From Acidobacteriota bacterium (lineage in GTDB: Bacteria; Acidobacteriota; Vicinamibacteria; Vicinamibacterales; UBA2999): DNA of 5,570 nt. The notes under the pieces were generated by a model. It searched no databases and was not told the origin of the DNA. It saw nothing but the letters and a program-made list of their open reading frames with translations. The stretch lies in NCBI GenBank assembly GCA_013813075.1, contig JACCSI010000585.1:1-5570 (forward strand), in the 5' to 3' direction. Of the stretch, positions 1 to 5,570 are shown one piece after another. The stretch's first letter is position 1, and each line of letters opens with the position of its first letter. A program made the position numbers and the translations under genes.

Positions 1-1449
1 ATCCTGATCATTCGTCCCGGCGAAAAGATCCCGTTGGATGGGGTCGTCGTGCTGGGTCGATCGGATGTCAATCAGGCGCCGATTACAGGCGAGTCGCTGC
101 CGATCGACAAGGGGCCCGGCGACGACGTGTTTGCCGGCACCATCAACGGTCACGGCGCGATGGAAGTGTCGGTGACACGCCGTCGTCGCGACACGACGCT
201 GGCCCGCATCATTCATCTCGTCGAGACCGCCCAGGCCCAGCGGGCACCGGCGCAGCAGTTCATCGATCGCTTCGCGCGCTGGTATACGCCCGGGGTGATT
301 GTTCTCGCGGTCTTGGTGGCGACGGTTCCGCCCCTGACGATGGGGATGTCGTTCGAGACGTGGTTCTATCGCGCGTTGGTGCTGCTGGTGGTGGCCTGCC
401 CGTGCGCACTCGTGATCTCGACACCAGTGTCAATTGTGTCCGCGCTCGCCGGGGCGGCCCGCCGCGGCGTGCTGGTCAAGGGCGGGATTCATCTCGAGCG
501 ACTGGCCGCAGTGCGCGCAATGGCGCTGGACAAGACCGGGACGCTCACCCGCGCGTCACTCGCCGTCACCGACGTCATCGCTGCAGCGGGTAGTAGCGAG
601 GCCGAGGTTCTGGGGTCGGCGTCGGCGGTAGAGATGCGGTCCGAACACCCGATTGCGGCGGCCATCGTTCGTGAGTCGCGAGGGCGACACCTGTCGTTCA
701 CGGCGTCGAGCGACGTTCGCGCGCTCCCGGGACTCGGCGCTCAGGGTCTGGTCGATGGGCAAATGGTGCTGTGCGGCAACGCGCGGCTGTTCCGCGAGCG
801 CGGCCTGCTGGGGCCCACCGCGGAGGCGCTCGCCGACCGCATTACCGCGTCAGGCGCGTCGCCGGTCCTGATCGCGCGCGACAGCGTCGTGCTCGGCGTC
901 ATCGGCGTCGCGGACCAGGAGCGCGACGTCGCCGCGGATGCCATCGAGCATTTGCATCGCGAGGGGATCCGGCCAATTGTCATGTTGACTGGTGACCACG
1001 AGTCGGCCGCTCGCCCGATCGCCGCACGTCTGGGACTAGATGGTGTTCGGGCTGGACTGCTGCCGCACGAGAAGGTCGCCGCGATTCAGGCGCTGCGACG
1101 CGAGCACGGCGTCGTGGCCATGGTTGGCGACGGCGTCAACGACGCCCCGGCACTTGCGGTGGCGGATGTGGGCATTGCCATGGGCGCCATCGGCAGCGAC
1201 GCCGCGCTCGAAACCGCCGATGTCGCACTGATGACTGACGAGCTGTCGAAACTGGCCTACGCGATACGGCTCAGTCGTGCGACGGTGCGCAACATCCGGG
1301 CGAACATCGCCATTTCCCTGGTGTTGAAGGTCGCTTTCGTGGCGCTTGCGGTGACCGGTCTGGCCACTTTGTGGATGGCCGTCGTCGCTGACACCGGGGC
1401 CTCAATTATCGTCGTCGCAAACGCGATGCGCTTGCTGCGCCATGACTGA
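1..1449 (+). CDS. Heavy-metal translocating P1B-type ATPase, Zn/Cd/Pb-exporter class (5' end missing)
   Basis: Inner-membrane pump that uses ATP to export soft divalent metals. The frame is open from base 1, so the start lies outside the window; 482 residues remain. The N-terminal metal-binding region and first membrane helices are missing. Motifs seen: actuator-domain TGES (85-96), membrane metal-site CPC (397-405), phosphorylation motif DKTGTLT with its Asp at 529-531, nucleotide-domain SEHP (640-651), and hinge GDGVNDAP (1126-1149). Near the C-terminus, a Lys (1327-1329) in one helix and an Asp in DTG (1390-1392) in the next lie 21 residues apart. This is the same spacing as the metal-site Lys and Asp of E. 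coli ZntA, and it points to Zn2+/Cd2+/Pb2+ rather than Cu+, whose pumps carry Asn/Tyr and Met/Ser motifs there. The protein ends normally after NAMRLLRHD. The class is confident; the exact metal is inferred. Confidence 0.95.
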   Translation: MLIIRPGEKIPLDGVVVLGRSDVNQAPITGESLPIDKGPGDDVFAGTINGHGAMEVSVTRRRRDTTLARIIHLVETAQAQRAPAQQFIDRFARWYTPGVIVLAVLVATVPPLTMGMSFETWFYRALVLLVVACPCALVISTPVSIVSALAGAARRGVLVKGGIHLERLAAVRAMALDKTGTLTRASLAVTDVIAAAGSSEAEVLGSASAVEMRSEHPIAAAIVRESRGRHLSFTASSDVRALPGLGAQGLVDGQMVLCGNARLFRERGLLGPTAEALADRITASGASPVLIARDSVVLGVIGVADQERDVAADAIEHLHREGIRPIVMLTGDHESAARPIAARLGLDGVRAGLLPHEKVAAIQALRREHGVVAMVGDGVNDAPALAVADVGIAMGAIGSDAALETADVALMTDELSKLAYAIRLSRATVRNIRANIAISLVLKVAFVALAVTGLATLWMAVVADTGASIIVVANAMRLLRHD

Positions 1450-1467
1450 GACGGGTGCAGCGAGAGT

Positions 1468-2184
1468 TCAGTCTTTCCGTGGCTGAAAGAAGTGCGAGTC
1501 GACGAATTCGTCGATGGCCGCCTGGTCCACCGTATCGACTCGCTCGAACTGCAGACCCATCCCGACGCGGGTGTCGCTCCAGGACACTTTGGCATCAGCG
1601 TCGATGTCCTTCTTTGATTCCGGCAAAATGAACCGCAGCCGCGCCTTGGCCTCGCGTTCCAGCGGGCTGGTTGTGCGGATGGCGATGCCGCCGCGACTCA
1701 GGTTCAGCGTCAGGGCAGCGGCAATCGTGTTGCCGAACCGGTAGGCAATCGGGATGCCGAGGACCACGCGTGGGCTGCCGCGGCGATTGAAATCATCAGG
1801 AAACAGGTGCGGCGCCAGCGATGGCAAGATGTGTTGCACCGCGGTGTACTCGTTGACGTACCCGGCCACGCCGAGCGCCGCGAGCTCGCGCACCTCTTCC
1901 GGGCTGGTCACCGTGCCGCTGAAAATCAGGATCGGCAGCCGCCCCTCGTCGATCTTGCGGATGTTGCGCACCACGTCAACGCCCGATGCGTGAGGAAGCC
2001 GCAGGTCGATGACGAGAAGATCGAGTTGGGCGAGGTCGGTGCGCACGCGCGCAAGTAGCTCCGCGGCGCTTTTCGCCGTGAGTGCGCGGTGTCCTGCGCC
2101 TTCGATCGCGGTCTTGAAGCGGTCTCGGACGAATGCCGTATCATCGGCAACGAGGACGGTTTTCGCTGTGGTGTCAGCGGGCAT
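1468..2184 (-). CDS. Response-regulator receiver fused to a PilZ (c-di-GMP-binding) domain
   Basis: A 238-residue cytoplasmic signalling protein. Residues about 8-125 form a receiver domain with acidic pair D14/D15, phospho-acceptor D60 (codon 2005-2007) in VIDLRLP, and switch residue S89 in FSGT. The conserved Lys expected after GY is Glu (E112, codon 1849-1851). A short linker leads to a PilZ domain (about 134-230). This has the RxxxR motif at R135-R139 and an N-x-S-x-x-G motif at N161-G166, the two signatures that contact c-di-GMP. No DNA-binding or enzymatic output domain follows, so it probably acts by protein contact, for example on motility, adhesion or polysaccharide export; the target is unknown. 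The ATG at 2184 is the first plausible start, but its Shine-Dalgarno is weak. The gene converges with the metal ATPase and diverges from the LysW-like gene, and its cognate kinase is not in the window. Confidence 0.9.
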   Translation of the reverse strand: MPADTTAKTVLVADDTAFVRDRFKTAIEGAGHRALTAKSAAELLARVRTDLAQLDLLVIDLRLPHASGVDVVRNIRKIDEGRLPILIFSGTVTSPEEVRELAALGVAGYVNEYTAVQHILPSLAPHLFPDDFNRRGSPRVVLGIPIAYRFGNTIAAALTLNLSRGGIAIRTTSPLEREAKARLRFILPESKKDIDADAKVSWSDTRVGMGLQFERVDTVDQAAIDEFVDSHFFQPRKD

Positions 2185-2212
2185 CCGGCGCCGAAATACG
2201 GGCGTCCCTTCG

Positions 2213-2242
2213 TTGCAGACTCTATCAGGTTGTCGTTATAAT
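2213..2242 (+). promoter_or_regulatory. Sigma-70-type promoter for the rightward three-gene cluster
   Basis: A perfect -10 hexamer TATAAT lies at 2237-2242, in an AT-rich island within otherwise GC-rich DNA. An 18-base spacer separates it from TTGCAG (2213-2218), which keeps only the TTG of the -35 consensus. Transcription would begin near 2249, giving a leader of roughly 36 bases before the ATG at 2285. The weak -35 suggests that an activator may help, but I see no obvious operator. Confidence 0.6.
2235..2240 (-). promoter_or_regulatory. Possible -10 box for the leftward receiver/PilZ gene
   Basis: Read on the minus strand, 2240-2235 is TATAAC, five of six matches to the -10 consensus. It lies about 50 bases before the ATG at 2184 and overlaps the rightward -10 by four bases. 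No good -35 is found at 17 bases (AGAATC at best), so this is tentative. If real, the two transcription units would compete for polymerase at the same site. Confidence 0.25.
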
Positions 2243-2271
2243 TCGAACATCTTTCACGATTCTTCTTCTTC

Positions 2272-2276
2272 AGGAG
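2272..2276 (+). promoter_or_regulatory. Shine-Dalgarno site of the LysW-like gene
   Basis: AGGAG is followed by eight bases and then ATG at 2285. This is the strongest ribosome-binding site in the window. It fixes the start of the small zinc-ribbon gene, although the same frame stays open further upstream. Confidence 0.8.
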
Positions 2277-2284
2277 CGTTTGGA

Positions 2285-2545
2285 ATGGCTGCGAATTGTC
2301 CCGAGTGTGACTCCGAAATCGATATCGACGAAATGGACGTCGACATCGGTGACGAGCTCTCCTGCTCGGAGTGCGGTGCCCTGGTCCGCGTGGCCAGCGA
2401 TTCTCCGCTCGAACTCGAGTTGGCCGACGACGACGACGACGACGACCTCGACGACGAAGATGACGACGACGAAGACGAAAAGGAGAAGGAAGAGGAAGTC
2501 GAAGACGACGGTGACGGGGCGGCCGACGATCGCGAAGAGGAATAG
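2285..2545 (+). CDS. LysW-like zinc-ribbon protein with a polyacidic C-terminal tail
   Basis: An 86-residue, extremely acidic protein. Residues 1-46 resemble LysW, the amino-group carrier protein of alpha-aminoadipate lysine and related arginine biosynthesis. They hold a zinc ribbon with CxxC pairs C5/C8 and C27/C30, an acidic strand between them, and the characteristic PLELEL segment (41-46). In LysW the C-terminus is short and ends in EDWGE, whose terminal Glu is joined to the substrate. Here that motif is absent. Residues 48-86 are almost all Asp and Glu, starting with seven Asp in a row, with two Lys, one Arg, and a final run of three Glu. The start is set by AGGAG eight bases upstream. 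The stop lies one base before the LarE-type gene, so the two are probably co-translated. No LysX, LysZ or ArgX-type ligase is visible. Zinc binding is likely. A carrier role, or alternatively an acidic chaperone or metal buffer, is inference. Confidence 0.85.
   Translation: MAANCPECDSEIDIDEMDVDIGDELSCSECGALVRVASDSPLELELADDDDDDDLDDEDDDDEDEKEKEEEVEDDGDGAADDREEE
2426..2446 (+). repeat. (GAC)7 triplet run encoding the Asp tract
   Basis: Seven perfect GAC units encode D48-D54 of the LysW-like protein. After one CTC codon come further GAC, GAA and GAT codons. The run could change length by slippage in whole codons and so vary the acidic tail without breaking the frame. Confidence 0.8.
2537..2541 (+). 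promoter_or_regulatory. Shine-Dalgarno site of the LarE-type gene
   Basis: GAGGA lies inside the last codons of the LysW-like gene, five bases before the GTG at 2547. The overlap with the upstream coding sequence supports translational coupling. It favours GTG 2547 over the in-frame GTG at 2511, whose nearest purine-rich site is about 12 bases away. Confidence 0.6.
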
Positions 2546-2546
2546 C

Positions 2547-3374
2547 GTGCCAGACGCGCGGCGAGCCAAGGAGCACATCCTCCATGGCATCCTGTCCGAA
2601 CTTCGCTCCGTCATCGTCGCCTTCAGCGGTGGCGCCGACAGCGCTTACCTCGCGCACGCCGCGCACCAGGTGCTCGGGCCGCGCGCGCTGGCCGTGACCG
2701 CGGATAGCGCGAGTTATCCCGATACGCATCGCCAATTGGCCCTGCGCGTCGCCACTGAGTTCGCCATTCCGCACGAGATCATCCGCACCGGCGAACTTCA
2801 GCGCCCCGAATATCGCGCCAACCCGGCCAACCGCTGCTACTTCTGCAAGGACGAGCTGTATGCGCACCTGGCCTCGCTTGCGCACGCCCGCGGCTTTGCC
2901 GCCGTCGTCGACGGCAGCAACGCCGACGATCGCGGCGACTACCGCCCCGGGCGTCAGGCCGCTCGCGAGCACGGCGTCCGAAGCCCGCTCGACGAAGCGG
3001 AGTTGTCGAAGGACGAGATTCGTCTGCTGTCGCGCGATGCGGGGCTGCCGACGTGGGATGTGCCGGCGTCGGCGTGCCTGTCGTCGCGGATTCCGTACGG
3101 CAGCGAAGTGACCGAAGAGAAGCTCGCCATGATCGAGCGCGCCGAGGAGGTGTTGCGCACCTTAGGCTTCCGTGTCTTTCGCGTGCGCCACCACGACGCT
3201 CTCGCGCGCCTGGAGATCGCGAAAGATGAAATGCCCCGTGCGCTGGAGGCGGACGTATCGGATCGGCTGACGCGCGAGTTGCGTGCGCTTGGCTATCAGC
3301 ACGTGACGATCGATCTCCAGGGATACCGACTTGGCAGCCTGAACGAAGCGCTGCGGCTGCGACCGATCCAGTGA
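2547..3374 (+). CDS. larE: LarE-type ATP-dependent pyridinium-3,5-biscarboxylate mononucleotide sulfur transferase
   Basis: A 275-residue cytoplasmic enzyme, normal length for LarE. In the known pathway LarE adenylates the LarB product and inserts sulfur, towards the nickel-pincer nucleotide used by lactate racemase and related enzymes. Visible features: PP-loop ATP site SGGADS (27-32), VTADSASYP (50-58), the family hallmark NRCYFCKDELY with CxxC at C97/C100, DGSNADD (122-128), and ACLSSR with C177, S180 and R181. C177 should match the sacrificial Cys176 of Lactiplantibacillus plantarum LarE. With C97 and C100 it makes three cysteines, the pattern of LarE proteins proposed to hold an iron-sulfur cluster and so act catalytically. 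The GTG start is chosen for its Shine-Dalgarno site and one-base gap from the preceding gene. No LarA, LarB or LarC lies in the window. The assignment is confident, the physiological target unknown. Confidence 0.9.
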   Translation: MPDARRAKEHILHGILSELRSVIVAFSGGADSAYLAHAAHQVLGPRALAVTADSASYPDTHRQLALRVATEFAIPHEIIRTGELQRPEYRANPANRCYFCKDELYAHLASLAHARGFAAVVDGSNADDRGDYRPGRQAAREHGVRSPLDEAELSKDEIRLLSRDAGLPTWDVPASACLSSRIPYGSEVTEEKLAMIERAEEVLRTLGFRVFRVRHHDALARLEIAKDEMPRALEADVSDRLTRELRALGYQHVTIDLQGYRLGSLNEALRLRPIQ

Positions 3375-5570
3375 TTCGCCGCGCCGTCGCGGCGTTAGCC
3401 GTGGCTTTCGCCCTCGGGCACCTCGCGTATCTCCCGTCGACGCTCGAAGACATCGATTCGGTCAATTTTGCGCTCGGTATCCGCGACTTCGACGTGGCGA
3501 ATCATCGGCCGCACCCACCGGGTTATCCGATATACATCGCGCTGGGGAAGGTCGGCGTGGCGATCGCGACGCCGTTCGCTGGCGGGGCCTCGGCATCGTC
3601 GATCGAGGCGCGCACGTTGTCGGCGCTGTCGCTCCTGGCGGCGCTCGGCGCAATTTTTTGGCTTCACCGGGTGTTCGCGAGCTGGTCGTCGTCCCCTGCG
3701 CGTCCCGACCTCATCGCGCCGCCATGGCACGAGTTCGATCCTCGTCCGCTGGCCGCCACCGCCCTCGCGGTCGCCTCGCCCCTGTTCTGGTATCTGGCGG
3801 TGCGCCCCATGAGCGACGTGCCCGGCCTGGCGGTTGCACTGGCGGCGCAGACCTGCCTGGCTCTGGCGTGGTGGCGACAACAGGGAGACGCGGTAGGTGA
3901 CCGCCGCCTGTCGCCAAACCGGGTCGAGGCATCGGGCCGAATGATCGTGCTCGGCGCGCTGCTGACTGGCCTGGCGATGGGCGTCCGCTCTCAGAACGCG
4001 ATGCTGACGGTGCCGTTGCTGCTCGGCGTGCTCATCGACCGCATCGGGAGGGGCGTCGGCGGCGCAATGGTCGGCGGCGCCGTGGCCTTCAGCACCGGCG
4101 TGATGGTATGGGCGGTGCCGCTGATGTTCGCGAGCGGCGGGATGGACGCTTACCTTGCGGCACTCGGCAGCCAGGCGGGTGAGGATTTTGCCGGCGTCGA
4201 CATGCTCTACCGGAACCCGGAGCCGCGTCTGGCGGCGATGGCGTTGATGCGGACGCTGATTCACCCGTGGGACTCCCTTGTCCTCGGCGGCATTGTCGTC
4301 ACCCTTGCCGTCTTCGGCATCGTGGCGCTCGCACTGCGCGATCGGCGTGCGCTCATCGTGGTGGCGCTGGTGTCATTGCCGTATCTGGCATTCCACCTCC
4401 TGTTTCAGGACACGGCCTACGTGCGATACGGACTGCCGCTCGTGCCGCCGGTGGCGTTTCTGGCCGTGTGTGGTGCTGAGCTCGTCGCGCGCAGAGGTGC
4501 ATTGGTGGTGATTGGGGCGGTGGCGCTTGGGGCCGTGGCGTCGGCCGCGCCCGTGCTCATGGCGTATGCCAGCGAGGCGAGTCCGACTGTCCGTGCGCTC
4601 CGGGCGATGGATGCGGCGCGCGGCGAGGCCACGCCAGGCGCGCTGGCGATGCACCAAACGTTTCGCCGGCCGCTCGAAGCCGAGGACGTATCCGTGCAGC
4701 CGGTGCTTGACGCCCCACCGCGGCGCGAATGGCTGGAATTGGCGCGTTACTGGCGGGAGGGGAACACCGCGCCACTGTGGTTTCTCGCCGATCCGCGACG
4801 CAGTGACCTGGCACTGATCGACCCGAGGAGCCGAGTCGATCGGGTCGACTTCCTGTGGCCGTTCGCTTCGTTATCCGAACTGGGTGGCATGCGCCCGGCC
4901 GCGGCCCATTGGTATCGCCTTCCGGCACCCGGATGGTTTGCGGAAGAGGGCTGGGCACTGACCCCGGAGACCGCGGGTATCGCCGGTCTGATGGGGCGCG
5001 GGCCGTCGCTGGGGCCGATCGTGGCGCGCGTCAGGCGCCGCGCCGAAGCGGTCCACGTGATTGTTGGCGGACGTCACTTCGGACAGTCGGACGATTCGCC
5101 GGTGACCTTCAGAGCCGCCATCGACGGCAAGGAAGCCGCCAACTGGCAGGTCCGTCCTGGTTTCTTCGTTCACGAGTTCGACGTGGCAGCGGGTCGCCTG
5201 GCAGGTCCGGGCGCACTGGCGGAGCTGACGCTGCAATCCGAGGGGGGGAGCGGTCAGGCACGAACGGCTGTAGAGCAGTTTGACCTGCAACCACGAGGCT
5301 CACTGATGTGGTCGTACGACACCGACTGGCACGAGGCTGAGTATTCGCCAACGGCGGGCCTCTGGCGCTGGACCGCGCAGCGGTCGACGCTACGGATCGT
5401 CGATGCGAGGACTCCTGTGGTCGTCACCATACGGGTCGAGCGTCCGCGCCGCTACTTTGATGACGATCCCACCGTGCGTCTCCTTGCAGGGGCAACCGTT
5501 GTCGGCGAGACAACGTTCGAAGACAGCGACCTGTGGAGCGTCACCATTCCGCTCGATGTCATGCTGGCCA
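3371..5570 (+). CDS. GT-C fold membrane glycosyltransferase (PMT/ArnT-like), 3' end missing
   Basis: The frame is open for 733 codons to the window edge. The GTG start overlaps the LarE-type stop by four bases (GTGA), which suggests translational coupling. R3-R4 then a hydrophobic helix (about 5-22) begin the protein. The first outer loop has the acidic cluster E26-D27-x-D29-S30, where GT-C enzymes keep their catalytic Asp/Glu, then HRPHPPGYP (45-53) and RPMSDVPG (145-152), typical of PMT/ArnT-like transferases that use polyprenyl-phosphate sugars. Many helices follow to about residue 395. About 340 further residues are mostly soluble and rich in Trp, Tyr and Pro, probably extracytoplasmic and perhaps beta-sandwich. 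Such enzymes transfer sugar to lipids, proteins or glycans on the outer face of the inner membrane; donor and acceptor cannot be read here. The fold class is fairly sure. The function, and any link to the two preceding genes, is open. Confidence 0.8.
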   Translation, partial: MIRRAVAALAVAFALGHLAYLPSTLEDIDSVNFALGIRDFDVANHRPHPPGYPIYIALGKVGVAIATPFAGGASASSIEARTLSALSLLAALGAIFWLHRVFASWSSSPARPDLIAPPWHEFDPRPLAATALAVASPLFWYLAVRPMSDVPGLAVALAAQTCLALAWWRQQGDAVGDRRLSPNRVEASGRMIVLGALLTGLAMGVRSQNAMLTVPLLLGVLIDRIGRGVGGAMVGGAVAFSTGVMVWAVPLMFASGGMDAYLAALGSQAGEDFAGVDMLYRNPEPRLAAMALMRTLIHPWDSLVLGGIVVTLAVFGIVALALRDRRALIVVALVSLPYLAFHLLFQDTAYVRYGLPLVPPVAFLAVCGAELVARRGALVVIGAVALGAVASAAPVLMAYASEASPTVRALRAMDAARGEATPGALAMHQTFRRPLEAEDVSVQPVLDAPPRREWLELARYWREGNTAPLWFLADPRRSDLALIDPRSRVDRVDFLWPFASLSELGGMRPAAAHWYRLPAPGWFAEEGWALTPETAGIAGLMGRGPSLGPIVARVRRRAEAVHVIVGGRHFGQSDDSPVTFRAAIDGKEAANWQVRPGFFVHEFDVAAGRLAGPGALAELTLQSEGGSGQARTAVEQFDLQPRGSLMWSYDTDWHEAEYSPTAGLWRWTAQRSTLRIVDARTPVVVTIRVERPRRYFDDDPTVRLLAGATVVGETTFEDSDLWSVTIPLDVMLA

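Noticed and set aside
34..36. TTG codon as a start for the metal ATPase
   Set aside because: It falls inside the conserved actuator-domain stretch RPGEKIPLDG. The frame is open to base 1 and the gene clearly begins outside the window.
1472..1490. Hairpin TCTTTC / GAAAGA with a seven-base loop near the convergent gene ends
   Set aside because: Only a six-base, AT-rich stem with no T tract on either strand, and it lies within the last codons of the receiver/PilZ gene. Too weak to call a terminator.
2009..2284. Upstream extension of the LysW-like reading frame
   Set aside because: The frame is open, but it runs through the antisense receiver/PilZ gene and the promoter. The AGGAG site and homology to LysW both place the start at 2285.
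2133..2546. Upstream extension of the LarE reading frame, including a GTG at 2511
   Set aside because: The added sequence has no LarE similarity and is the shifted reading of the acidic tail. GTG 2547 has the better-placed ribosome-binding site.
2270..2614. A minus-strand frame that reads as a hydrophobic Val/Phe-rich membrane helix
   Set aside because: This is the antisense of the Asp/Glu codon run (GAC and GAA read backwards give Val and Phe). No start signal and no independent support.
1926..2972. A 348-codon minus-strand open frame across three real genes
   Set aside because: It overlaps the receiver/PilZ gene in another frame and runs antisense to the LysW-like and LarE genes. Low-complexity Arg-rich stretches and no domain support.
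3395..4264. A 289-codon open frame on the minus strand, rich in Arg, His and Gln
   Set aside because: It lies antisense to the glycosyltransferase, whose frame has recognisable motifs. The odd composition is typical of antisense readings of GC-rich genes.
5242..5248. Run of seven G in the glycosyltransferase gene, a possible frameshift site
   Set aside because: The frame stays open and keeps a sensible composition on both sides, so there is no sign of a frameshift here.

Overview
The window is GC-rich bacterial chromosomal DNA in which nearly every base is coding. It holds five genes, two of them cut by the window edges. I see no RNA gene, mobile element or CRISPR array. The base composition, the response-regulator/PilZ protein and the type of glycosyltransferase suggest a GC-rich Gram-negative soil or sediment lineage. 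Acidobacteriota (Vicinamibacteria-like) is my best guess from remembered family resemblance, and it is not proven here.

Left part (1-1449, + strand): the C-terminal two thirds of a P1B-type heavy-metal ATPase. Its transmembrane signature (CPC, then a Lys and an Asp 21 residues apart near the C-terminus) fits the Zn/Cd/Pb-exporting ZntA/CadA class. It converges, with an 18-base gap, on a minus-strand gene (1468-2184). That gene encodes a two-domain protein, a response-regulator receiver followed by a PilZ c-di-GMP-binding domain. The usual receiver lysine is replaced by Glu.

Centre (2185-2284): a 100-base divergent control region. It has a consensus -10 box for the rightward genes, an overlapping weaker -10 for the leftward gene, and a strong Shine-Dalgarno site.

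Right part (2285-5570, + strand): three tightly packed genes that look like one operon. First is an 86-residue LysW-like zinc-ribbon protein whose tail is replaced by about 40 mostly acidic residues. One base later comes a LarE-type ATP-dependent sulfur transferase with a P-loop, a CxxC and the third cysteine. Overlapping its stop codon by four bases is a large GT-C membrane glycosyltransferase with a long extracytoplasmic C-terminal region, which is still open at the window edge.

The least expected feature is the coupling of a polyacidic LysW-like carrier-type protein to LarE. No partner for lysine/arginine biosynthesis and no other Lar gene (LarA, LarB, LarC) is visible. Whether the small protein serves LarE is inference from gene order only.
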